Of a stretch of DNA of 64,000 bases, positions 36,243 to 47,540 are shown in pieces. The notes beneath the pieces are model-generated. The model did no database searches. It was given only the letters and a program-made list of their open reading frames with translations, and was not told where the DNA came from. The first letter of the stretch is position 1; each line of letters starts with the position of its first letter. The stretch is from Alligator mississippiensis (taxonomy: Eukaryota; Chordata; Crocodylia; Alligatoridae), in the NCBI RefSeq assembly GCF_030867095.1, contig NC_081832.1, forward strand, positions 60,869,444 through 60,933,443, in the 5' to 3' direction. The position numbers and the translations under genes are program-made.

Positions 36243-36431
36243 TTGGTAAGGCTTCAGCTGGAGTATTACATCAAGTTTTGGAGCCCGTACTTCAAAAAAG
36301 ATGTGGATAAACTGAAGAGAGTGCAGAGGAGACAAACAAAAGTGATCAGAGTTATACAAAACATGATGTATGAGGAAACATTGAGAGAACTGCTTTGTTT
36401 AGTCTGGAGAAAAGACCAAGATGACACATGA
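36243..36431 (+). pseudogene. Old L3/CR1-like ORF2 remnant
   Basis: A 62-codon frame with LQLEYYIKFWSPYFKKDVDK and LKRVQRRQTKVI, homologous to the same segment of the younger CR1 copies but clearly diverged. It belongs to the old interrupted element and provides the protein-level proof that this piece is a LINE. No function remains. Confidence 0.75.
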
Positions 36432-36545
36432 GAGACTTAAATCTTCAAGGATTCCTGCAGAGAGGAAGCTTATAAACTATTCTTCACCTCCACTGGACTA
36501 ACAGGCTTTAAATGACAGCAAGTGGGATTTAGGTTAGATACTGGG

Positions 36546-36734
36546 CAGCTAGGATCTGCAACCGACTTCCAAGGGAAGTGGTGCTCGCTCCTACCTTGGG
36601 GGTCTTCAAAAGGAGGCTAGTTAATCACCTAACTGGGGTCGTTTGACCCCAGCATTCTTCCCTGCCCATGGCAGGGCGTTGGACTTGATGATCTACTTAG
36701 GTCCCTTCCGATCCTGCCAACTATGAAACTATGG
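36546..36734 (+). mobile_element. Second nested CR1 3' end
   Basis: A 189-bp CR1 fragment runs from CAGCTAGGATCTG to CCAACTATGAAACTATGG. It interrupts the old element between GGTTAGATACTGGG and AAAATATTTTTCACTGT, which are neighbours in intact copies. It matches the 3' ends at 1-621 and 35950-36121. Independent of the 34324-36121 insertion. Confidence 0.8.
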
Positions 36735-36840
36735 AAAATATTTTTCACTGTAGGAGTAGTTGAGCACTGGCATGGATTGACTAGGGCTCTCCGTCATAGA
36801 AGGGCTCTTATTCCAGAGTGCTGTAGTGACCTAGGTGGCC

Positions 36841-38815
36841 ATAACAAAATCAGCCAGAGTCCAGAGGCAGAAGTAGGCAGTTCCACAGCCCGGGTGGGGA
36901 CAGCACATGGGGCAGAAGCTGTAGCTGGGCCAGAAACACAGCAACTGTTATTTTTGTGCCCTCTTCTCTCCAAGTTAATGTGTGGGGCTGGTGCCTCCCC
37001 TGCTCCCTGATTATGCTATTGCCACCTATGCTATAGAGTATACAAAGAGCCACCTCTTTCCCCTCAACTGAGTTGTGCCTGTTTACATCAGGGCTGAATG
37101 CCTCCTATAGTTTTATACCCTGCTTCTGAGTCTGTGGGTTATAGCATGTGCTGGAGAGAAAGGTCAGCTCTGCAGATCAATTATCTGTTTTCATTCTGTC
37201 TAGTCTCAAGGGAAACAAAGGTAGAAAATGATTCAATAGGAAGAGCAGTCCAACAGAATTACTGATAACACAAGAACCAGTTAATAACTGATGACGTGCT
37301 GCTGGTGGCATGCCGGCTCATCTGACCTATGGGCAGACTCTTCCAAAGGATCTTCCAGCCTCTTACTGAACAGTGTCCACACTATGACATCCTATCAAAG
37401 GGAGAAGGGGCAAACTGCCGCCAATGCAGGAAGCATGTCTGGAGGAATATAAAACCAGGGGAAAAGTGTGGAAGTTCTTCACATAGAGAGGCTCCTAGGC
37501 TCAGTGGAGCATTGGGACTACAGCATACCAAACCATGGATAATGTTCACAAAACAGAGTGTTTGCATGATGTCAGGCACGTTTACGGGAATGCAAGACAA
37601 CTGGCTCAGATATACGTAAATATTAAACACTGGCAGAGCACTCTGACATTTGGGATACAGATGAGGTTACATAATTAATTCTGTAATAACAGAATCTGCT
37701 GAAAGTAATGTCACTTGCATGTTGTAACTGCACAAGGGCCAAATACTTCCTCTGAGGGTTGCTCATGGTAAAAATGTAGGGCTATCTCTGCTATTCCATT
37801 TTCCCCCTTCCAAGCCCTGTCAGCTCTCTCAGAGCTCATCAACAGCATAGTGAGAGATTTAACAGAAAAGATTAAAGAGTATAGCATTGCATGTCAGTGG
37901 TTTGAAGTTACTCAGAGGACACGCTTTAAATGTATGTACCTTGAAGAGTTTAAAGGGTGACCTCCTTGCTCCCAAAATCTTTTATCAGGGACTTATGAAA
38001 CCCAGGAAATTCCCAATTTATTTCCTCACTGATCTGGCTGTCAGATTCTGCCTAATTCCAGATGTAAGATCAGGATAACACAGTCCTCTCCTGGGCTACA
38101 CCACCTCACAGTCTTTCCTGAGTTATGGCTTTGTCTGATAAAATGGCTATTGCTTGACTGAGTACTCCAGTAACAGCAGCCTTTGGAGTAGATGCAGCCT
38201 GTCTTATGTGACCCTAACCTGTACCAGATGACTTGGGCCACGAAATAAAGACAGGCTTTTGTGTGCCTTGAGCCCAATTCTTGGTGTCACTTTTGAAAAC
38301 TACTACTTGTCTGCCATTGGTGCAGGAGGGGTGAGTTATGTACAGTAGTTCCTTCAATGTGAACTGTAGCATGAGCTCCTGAAAATGATCTCAGGCTGGC
38401 ATGAGACTATATTGTATCCATGTGCTTACATGTGGAAAGAGAAACCTCTTCCTATGAGCAAGCAGCTGATGTGGCTAAATGCTGCATGCTGCCACTACCC
38501 AACTTGTTTTGGTGGGAACTGGTTGTGTTAGGGTTGTCCTGTCCACTGCAAGACTTAGTTTCCTTCCGGATAAGGAAGTTCTTGCTATTGAATTTGCTCC
38601 AAATTCTCTGGAGCATCTCTTTTTTGATGTATGAGATCTGTCTGGCCCCTCACTGTGCAGTGGCATTTGCTGCTCCTAGGTGGGGAGAAGATAACCTCAC
38701 AGCTGCCACTAGGGATTCTAAGAACAACACTCATGCTTCAGGCAATGCAGCCAGAGCTACTTGAGAAAATCCTTCACAAGTTACACACAGCTGGATTCAG
38801 ACACGAATCGCCTAA
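36841..38815. other. Non-coding stretch, nothing recognised
   Basis: No recognised gene or repeat. Frames up to 114 codons (38420-38764) lack family features. Confidence 0.45.
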
Positions 38816-38819
38816 TTCT

Positions 38820-39205
38820 ATGTCAAATTAGAGGATTCAAAGAACAGCAATTGGACAGCTGGAGAGAGCAATTTGTAAAGAAAGATGGAAGAGTTTGACT
38901 AAAAGACCTCTACCCTCATACATGATGATCTGCGTGCATTAAAGGGTCACAGTTGGGAAGTATGGAATGACATCTTTGGAAGGGAAATGTAGGTGGGATA
39001 TTAAAAGAAGCTTCCTGCCTGACATGGGCTCTGTGGTAGTCTCCGAAGGGAAGTGGTAAGAGTCTACTTGTCTGAAGCATTTAAAAATAGACTTAACAAA
39101 CTATTAGCCAAAGAAATATAGGGAACAAGTCTGCAGGCCTCAGGACAGGTGATCTCCAACAAACCTAATAGGTCTCTTTTCCCTCTGTTGCCATGACTCT
39201 ATGAG
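38820..39205 (+). mobile_element. Old CR1 3' end
   Basis: GTAGTCTCCGAAGGGAAGTG, GCATTTAAAAATAGACTTAA, GGGAACAAGTCTGCAGGCCT and a closing CCATGACTCTATGAG follow the order of CR1 C-terminal codons and 3' tail. The upstream half is strongly diverged, so the left limit is approximate. Confidence 0.6.
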
Positions 39206-41480
39206 GAAGTAATCAGCAATAAGTAAGCCATAGATTACTGTTGGGTCACGTTTATGAGTTAGCAGTGAAATTATCCACTTCACTTATTCCAACACGAAGT
39301 ATTTAGCAAGTAGAGTAACCAAAAAGGTCCTGTGTTGCTCTGTAACTTGTGAAGTAATCCCAAGGGGACAGTCCTAATGAAGAAACTGTGACCAAAGCTG
39401 GTTGGCAATTTCCTGACTAAACAGGCTTTCACTGGAAATTGTGTGTGTGTTAAACCAAAAATGATTCATGAAAATATATTGGACTTAATGAGCTTTTGAT
39501 GACTCACAGGTGGGAACCCTGGCTGTTATGCTTATATTCCTTGTCTGATATGCTGGGATTCCTTAGTTTACCTTGTGGGATGACTGGGAATCCAGGCATC
39601 CAGAATCTGAGCTCCAGGGCAGTCCAACACACAGACCTTTCCCAGGGCAGGGGAATCCAAGGCTCCCTCCTCTCAAGCTTGGAGCCTCCAAGCTCTACTC
39701 AGAGGTCTGTTGCTACCTCTTCAGCAGGGAGCCTGGAAGCCCTGAAAATACAGTTAGATGGGAAAGAGTTATGCTGTTTCATGGGCGTGATTTTTCGTTC
39801 AGCATTGGGACAAATTGGAAAAACCCTTCCACGTTTTTCATGAAAAATGAGACTCCTGCCTTCTCCAGAATAGCCAATAATCCAGTACTTGGGACAGGTG
39901 CTGGGGAAGCAGGAAACTAAAATTCAAGCCCTTGATTGAGCAAGTGTTTATGTGATAGAACAGCTCTAACAAGTCATACCAAGAGTGCCCCATTCCAGGA
40001 TAATCAAGAGTTTTGGAAGGCAGGGCACTCACCTGGCATGTAAGAGACTGTGTCACATCTTTGGTCTGGACTCAAGCACAGCATGGGTTTCCTATGCCCC
40101 ATTTAAGGGCCTTACCCACTAAACTATGTGCTCTTTTGGGATGGGTCAATCCTTTTTCTCTCTGTCTGTCTCCACTCTCTTTCCTGCCCTCAGGACCCTC
40201 TTTCACATGCTAGGCTTGGACTTCCGTAAGACTGTGCACATCTTCTCTATCCTGTACTGAGAGCACATCTTCTCTATCCTGTACTGAGCGACCAAGGGGA
40301 CTGTGATCTGCCTGGCCAATTTCCCGTTTGGCCAGCCCATGATGGCAACTCTGAAAAGCCACAGAAACTGGCTGTGACACCCTCAACTCTTTTTTGCTGT
40401 CTGATCTAGGCGCACTTAAATCTGCACACTTAAATCTGGATTCTTCACCTTGCAACAAAACATGGATCTTTTTGTGTCATACTGGGCTATCAAGGGGCCC
40501 CTGTTCAAGGTGGAAGGTGGACAGCTGGTCCTACATTTGCAACCTCATGATGGGCATGGGGGGATGGAAGGGGAGTTGGTCTCCAGCGTGTTTCGTTGCT
40601 GGCAAGTGTTTCATTCCCAGCCCATGGGAGGGCCTTTCACCACTTGTTTCTAATAGTTGCATAATGAAGATTTTAAAACTCTCTCTTTCTTCCACTCCTC
40701 TCACTTCTCCATTTTCACTAGAAGTACCATCCTGGAATTGTGAACCTCTTTCTAGCAAAAAATATATTGACAGAAATTGTACATTCCCACAAAAATCATG
40801 TTTCAATGAATTAGCACTTTCTGGGGAGGAAAAAAAAAAAAGGTTTCCCCCAGAAAAATCCTCACCTGATTCAAGATGACTCAGGTAACTTTCCAGTGGT
40901 GTGAGACTCATCCACTCTGGGAGAGCTCAGTGGGTGCCCCACCTGCTCAAAGCTCGAATCTGAGGAGTCAGAGCAGCTCACTGCTTGGTTTTGGGGAAAA
41001 AATCAAGGGGGATATTTTCAGTTTTTCCAAACTTAAAAAAAAAAAAAGAAATTTCTTAACAGAGAGACCTTCTGAAAATTGTGGTTTTCCTTCTAAATCA
41101 GAATGGAAGCACTTGTCAGAATTTCCCACTCATTATTAGACCTTTGATCAAATTAATTAGAAATTCCTAATTAGGAATTAGACCTTAGATCAGCCACAGC
41201 TCCTCGGTGACTCAAATAGCTCCTCAGCTTGGCGCTACAACAGGGCACTCCACGAGCTTAAAAGGGGACTGGGCCTTGCACTGTAGCCTGCAAAGTCATG
41301 GGAGATTCTGTAGAATTTGCTCTGGGGCAGCAAAACAGGATGAGTGACCATTTGTGGCCAGTGTTCACTCCTTGTCAAACAGGTTCAAATGGCTGAGCCC
41401 TGAGTGTGAGGTATGATGGGAAGAGAGCACTTACCGTGTTTGCCTACAGAGTCACTTCACAGCCAGAATCCTTCTGGCTA
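39206..41480. other. Non-coding stretch with probable unnamed old repeats
   Basis: Segments at 39780-39930 and 40780-41100 (TTTTCGTTCAGCATTGGGAC, TCAGAATTTCCC and similar) and GGGCCTTACCCACTAAACTA at 40107 resemble repeats I have seen in reptile DNA but cannot name. A short A run lies at 40831-40841 and another at 41036-41047. No gene is supported. Confidence 0.35.
40236..40289. repeat. Two-copy 27-bp tandem repeat
   Basis: Units starting GCACATCTTCTCTATCCTG lie head to tail and agree at 26 of 27 positions, so the duplication is recent compared with its surroundings. Confidence 0.9.
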
Positions 41481-44400
41481 CGCTATACAAGAGTGTAGGA
41501 AAGACCTCTTTGGAGATACGGAGCTAGCTCATTAGCTGGCATGGCTGCTTTTTTAATGGAATCATGCCCATTTACACGAGCTGAGGATCTGGTCTGTGGG
41601 GGAGTATACAAGGTCCATGCGAGCCTCATTGCCCTCAGGACAATTACAGCTAAAGTGCAACATTTCTGGTGCCAATGGCACATGGCCAGCACCACATCTG
41701 GCTGCCTTTGACCCTCCCAGCCTGAATGACTCCCCCAACCTATTTATAGTTGGGTCAGTTGAGGGCAGCCCTGGTTTGAATCCAGACAGGGGATTGAATT
41801 TATATGTCTGAAGCCCTAAAAATACATCTCAACTGCTTTTCCACTGCACCCCAAGTATGCAGACCCATCACACATTGTATATAAGTGAACTCTGCTCTGG
41901 AATGGATGGTAGCACCAAGAAAATAACATTAAGGATATCAAGTGCAAGTGAGTATATAACCAGTACGTGGATACATGTATACCTGCCCATACATACAATT
42001 GTGTTCGCTCTGTGCCCCATTTGTCTACCTGCACACTCTCCCATGCACACACTTACACTGTGCCTTTTGCATGTGTACACAGCAAACAACATCAGACTGC
42101 CACCTCCCTCCTCCACAGGTCCAGCAACCAAGATGAAACAGCTTGTTTTTATTGTGCTAGAGCTGACGGCCCGCTACACAGTAGGCATTCTCAGTGACTC
42201 TCTTTACAGACGCCAGTTAAGAAGCTGGCTGACAACAGACTGAAGTGTGGGTGGGTGTACGGCTTTACATTGAGTAGCAATAAATAAATAAATAAATACA
42301 ATTGCACATCCTTGTGGAAGGTTTCAGAAGTGGAAACCCAGGCTGTCTGCGCAGTTCATGTCAAACCAGGACTGTAAGCAGAGTTCAGCTGCCGTCTGCA
42401 GGCAGCCAGGCTGCCATCACCACTGCTGGTACTTAGAGCTCAGGTGGCTGTAAGCAGGTTGTTGCACTGAGACCTGCAGTCACAGGCTGGGTAGGTTAGT
42501 CTGCAAACAGGACAGTCATTTACCATTAAGACTGCGATGTTTTCCTACTGTTTGAGTTTCTTTCCTATCGGTTGTTGTTGGGGCCTGTAGTGCTCTCTGT
42601 TCTCTTCTAAATGATTAAGGGCTTCCTGATCTTTTGAGATGCTGAGCTTCTGGAAAGTGCTGGTCTCTCAACTCTTGTGAAGCCAGCTGGGGAATGAGGA
42701 TTCTAAATACATCTGTCGGACATCCTCCAGACATCATGGAATCAAGCTGTTAATAAACAAACCAGTAGCTTTTTTCTTTAGAGCCCTTCTGTATTGTCTT
42801 TGTGTGTTTACAAGCTTGGGGAGCCCAGTGTTCAAGATGCATATGTGTGGACTTGCCATTCTTCATAGGCGTATGAGGAGTTTGGATGTTGTATGGTATT
42901 GGTGTGCAAGTGTAAAAACTGGGCTTTAGTGATGCTTGCACATTGGTGCTGAAAAAGTAAAGGTAACGTAGATCTCCTCTCATCCCTGCTCAGGGCAAAA
43001 GTATAGAGTCAGATCACTTTAGGCCATGCTCAAGTACAATGCCATTGAAGCCAGTGTGCTGGAGTTAATAGGAGCTTAGGCTGAAAAAGAACTGAGTAAA
43101 AGCCACCTGAGGACATCAGTATTTGACCCATCATAATAGTGCTCTTTCTCTTGAGTGAGACAGTATATTGTGCAGGGTACTTATATGTCTAGAGAGAGAC
43201 AGGAAAGGTACCACGGATAGAAGCTAAGACGAAGTCAAAGCAAATTTCAACATTCCTTCTCTTTCTAGTCTTTAATAGTTTTCTCATTTTCATTTAAAAC
43301 CCACAGCCAGGCAAAACCTGGACATGTTCCTAACCTGGCCTGACCATGCAGCAGTGAGCTTGACATTTCCTCCATTAATTAGCCTATAAAGAGAACAGTG
43401 CATCACTGGAGCTTTCATTCCTTTTACAACTATGCTTTCCAAGGTTGGTGTGGCAGGGAAACCCACTGGTGTCCTTCTCCCTGTTTGAATACTCAGCTCG
43501 TTTGGTGCTAAGAGATCCTTCTTCTGTTGTGCCTTGCCACAGCCTTCCCAGGTTGGACACATGGCTGACTCCTGGAAAGTGGTTCTTTCAATGCAGATAC
43601 CCCTTTTCCATGTTCCCTACATGCTTGAAGTGCAGATGGATCCTCATTGGTTCTTTGTCACTACTTCAACTTCTCCTTTGGATGACTCCTCATGGGTGAT
43701 GGGCTGGGATGAAGGCAGTTGCCAAAATGGTAGTTTCCCACAGTGTCCCCAGTCTCAAAGAAGCTTGACTGCACTCCTGCTTTCTATCTTTTCAGAGCCC
43801 TGTGAGCTCAGGGTGGTGAGGACGAGAGGTCCATCCATTCAACTCTCAACCATTCCAGGACAGCCAGGAATCTCTGTGGATTAGAGAAGAATGATCAGCT
43901 TTTCAGTACAGCTTTTTAGTAGACAACAGACCCCACAGCCAGTCCCAGGAGAGAGATTACATCTCCCCAGTTGCTGCTGGTGTCTGCTCCGTCCATCAAC
44001 CACAGCCTAGGCACTCAAGCACCCAATTCTGATTCTTTGAGAGCTGGCAACAAAACTCTCCATAGCTCTCAAGAGTGTTTAACCAACTGATGGAGGTTGC
44101 ACTTGACACCTATGCTTGTGGCATGTACAAGCACACACACATTGTAACAGTCAGGACTCAGACTGGCAGATTTAGGTTGCAAAGCCTGGGGTCCATGCAC
44201 TCAGTACACACCAGATCCCATGGCAAGCAGGGAAAGCCCTCTCTAGGATTTATGAGTTAGCAAGTGCCTCCCCTTTTCAAGTGTCTGAGCATATTATCTA
44301 AACTCATACACAGCTAATTGTTGGCCTATCTCTTGTTCACAGGACTCCTCAGTTTCCTCTGTCCCCCTCCCCCCGCAACCAGTTGGGAAACCCCATTACA

Positions 44401-47260
44401 GTACCACTCTTAGGATATGACACCCTCGCTTTCCTTAATTATATAAGGTGTTCAGACAATTAAGTGATGAACCTGTTTGACAGACAGAAGACAAGGAAGC
44501 TCTTAAGATCTTGAAAATGAATGGATGTCAGAATACCGGAGATAACTGTTTCCTATTTTTGAATGGTGTTTTAATGAACATGACTTGTTTTTTTTAAATG
44601 AAGGCTTTCAAAGGAGGTAAAAAGACATTTTGTGCCATGAAACACAATACAACTCCTGCAACATTTTGGGGCAAAGAAAAATTAAATAAAGCCCCGTTTC
44701 TAGTGTGAATAGGCTCATTTCCATGATAAGAGAAGGTCCGTGAAAGTGTTGGCTGCCAATTCCATTCAGTTTCCAACTCTGGCTTCAAAACTATCCAAGC
44801 TGTTTCTGCTCTATAAAAATGCAGCCCACCCTCTGCGCTTCCTTCCTTCCTTCCTTCCTTCCAGAGGAGGGACTAACTTTTGTGATGTGAATCTGATCAT
44901 CTGCAATGCTTAGAAACTTATTTTGAGCAGTCCTCCCTCTTAAAAGGGGAGGATGAGTCTTGAACTCATTGATATGGGAAACACATTTTGCACAAGGTTT
45001 TGTGTTGCACAGCATGAAACCAGAAAAATGAGACCTTTTTTTGGAAACCAAAGCAGCATTGGACTTGCCCTGCTGAGGCACAAAATCAGCCTGACAACTG
45101 GAGGAAATCTGTTCAGTAATGTAGTCCCTGGCAACAGCTATGGGATTGCTGCAAAGACATTTCCCACCCCAGTCCATGAAGAGATGCCATGCACTTCACT
45201 AGCTTTAGATACGGTTCTTATAGGAATGATACAGTAGGAAACCACCAAACTTGCTGCTATGACTTTTACAGACAAATGGTTTCCTGAGCTGAGGGGAAGA
45301 CTCTCTTATGGGTTCTCACTTAAATGAATGAGTCAATGAGTAATTCTGCTTCTTGCACTATGAGTCATTAGCACTTCTACTGCTGAGTGCTCAAATTTTT
45401 CCGAAGAACCATTTCCACTCATGTCATGTCACAGAGCAATGGCATTATTTTGACAGCCCTGGCTGGAAGTGGAGGAAGGGAAAAGGGTGCAGATAGGATT
45501 AATGAAAGTGAAGGGGACAGATATATGTTGGACTAAATGCAGACATGGGATGGGAAGAGTCAGTGTAATGCTTTCCCATATCAGTACCAGTGCAGCACTG
45601 TCTTGATAGGCAGCACATTTAGGACACCAGACCTGGCCCCTTATGTAGATCTGAAACTGTCACTTGATCCTGACCTTGCAACATCAGTTGACCAATGTGG
45701 ATTGGAGCCTCATAAAAAGAAACTCTTGTCCGTGATAAATTATGCAGTGTTTTTTTGCGGGTCAAGTAAAGACCTCCAAACACACTGCTGACTCAGCCGT
45801 GTGTGTGATGACTGTCCAGTAATAATGGAAATTATAAATACTAGAGACACAATATTTAAGGAAACAAAACTAAACCCTGAGGACACACATGAATGTTGAA
45901 ACACTAATTGCCATAAAGGTTTCTACTATTCACAAAAGGAAAAAAAGGGAAGAGAATCTGGCCCTGGATGTTTCCCTTCCTAAAAAGGACTATGGACTGT
46001 AGGTACTTCTATTGTCACTGCTAGTAAAATACATGACGGGCTTTGTCTGAGATCCATTTAACATCAGTCCAGTGGAAACTGAATTGGTAAATAATATTTT
46101 TCTCATGAGTTACATTTAGTTTGTCACTTCATTCACAAGATACCAGATGCTATTGGAAGTTAAATAGCTCATAGTTCCTATTCCAGACAGCTCACCAACT
46201 AGACGTATATGAGATCAGACAAGAAATGTTTAAATTTCTTATGTGGAATGTAACACATACAGTATTGAGGTTCCATTTATTTTGGTGGGCAATGGTACCA
46301 TGGCAGGTGCAGGGAAAGACCCAGAGCTAAAGGTTTAATAGCAAGCTGAACGGAAAGCAGCAAAGGGGAAACCTAACATACCAGGTTCAGTAACATAACA
46401 GGAAACCTGCTGGAGCAGTTTTTCCTACATGAAAACTGGAATCAGGGAGTGAAACTGCTTTTCTTTTCTTCCTGAGTTGGAGCCCAAAGGGATCTTTTTC
46501 AGTTTCCCTATAGGTGGAGCTTTTGAGCTGATGTTCACAAGGAAACTTAAAAGAACCTGGGGCTTACAGAAGCTCCAGCCTGTAGCTTCCAAGAAGAGAT
46601 TGCATTGCTTTTTTTAAGGGATTTTCTTTAAAATAAGAGGAAAATATACGTTGGGCAAATAATGTGCACAGACTGAGACACGGGACATCCACAAAGCAGA
46701 GCAGGGCTCTATAGGACAGGAACCGCAACATAATACCTTCTCCTCCAAGTCAGGAAGAGCTACATTCTGGCTGTGTTTCACACCCAGTTTTGGGAGCTGA
46801 TGACTTTTCTCAGCCACCATTAGTCAAACTCTGTGGGTCCTTACTTAGCAGCATGCCTGAATAAGAACTAGAGAAGTAATTGATTTTTGATCTGCAGACT
46901 GCTTATGAACTATTGTTGTGATAATTTGGTTTTCTAAATTCAAGCTGCATTTGGCTAGTTTTGATAGGACAAATAGGTCATGTTGCCTATTCCTACTCCC
47001 CAATTTGACAAGCTTAACATTTAGACTCAGGTTTCCATAACACCGATCATAGTTTCACTCATTTCTTGTGGATACTCTTTAGTAGTTACTTAAAACACAC
47101 CGTTTCTTTCTTGTGACCTCCTGTTCTAAGATATACACAGCTAATGAGCACAAAAAAGGAAGGAAAAGTTGTACAGTATTCCTTGCACTTTAATCACTCC
47201 TTGTCTCCCACATTCAGTAATGCCGGGCAGTTCTCATCTTCTACCAGCTTGTCTCTCATG
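41481..47260. other. Long non-coding stretch with simple repeats
   Basis: Simple repeats are (AATA)n at 42279-42298 and (CTTC)n at 44838-44862. A tract at 43020-43125 has the CATTGAAG...GGAGCTTAGG pattern of an old amniote interspersed repeat (low confidence). None of the frames of up to 128 codons shows a family feature. Confidence 0.45.
44838..44862. repeat. (CTTC)n microsatellite
   Basis: Six uninterrupted CTTC units. Confidence 0.9.
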
Positions 47261-47261
47261 T

Positions 47262-47540
47262 AGCCCAGAGGTGTGACTGCAGTATTGTGTAGACATTGCC
47301 AAGTTCACTTTTTAATGCTGCTAGCTCAGCTGCTGACAGCATGGAAGCTGTGACAGCCCAGGTTTCAGCACCAGCTGTACAAATCTCCCTGGGACCCAAG
47401 TACATACTTGGGCAGCAAGCCAGTTGTGAAGCCCACACTGCTACATCTGTACTGCTCCAGGTATGCTAGCTAGCCAGGTTCAAGCTGGCTTAGGTAGCGA
47501 CTCCAATCACATCTCCCAACTGCAGCGCAGAAGCAGATCC
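47262..47540. mobile_element. Diverged MITE with GTGTAGACAT end and CTAGCT motifs
   Basis: The order AGGTGTGACTGCAG, GTGTAGACATTGCC, GCTGCTAGCTC, GAAGCTGTGACAGCCCAGG, GGTATGCTAGCTAGCC and CACATCTCCCAACTGCAGCG matches a reptile DNA-element family known to me only from recalled sequence. GTGACTGCAG on the left and CTGCAG on the right are candidate inverted ends. Boundaries and class are uncertain. Confidence 0.4.

Larger units (their letters stand above)
34010..36840 (+). mobile_element. Old L3/CR1-like LINE, interrupted by two younger CR1 insertions
   Basis: Three separated pieces form one collinear old element. The left piece (34010-34323) reads a decayed polymerase C-terminal part: TTCATTAATGATCCTGATGA, a TTTGCAAACAATCACAA tract where a FADD-type motif is expected, and GGGGTTATGGTAGACCACAA. 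The middle piece (36122-36545) continues with GAGCATGAGTCAACAAT, and encodes LQLEYYIKFWSPYFKKDV and LKRVQRRQTKVI (36243-36431). The right piece (36735-about 36840) resumes with a TTTTCACTGTAGGAGTAGTT tract. Stops and frameshifts throughout show it is long dead. Confidence 0.8.
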
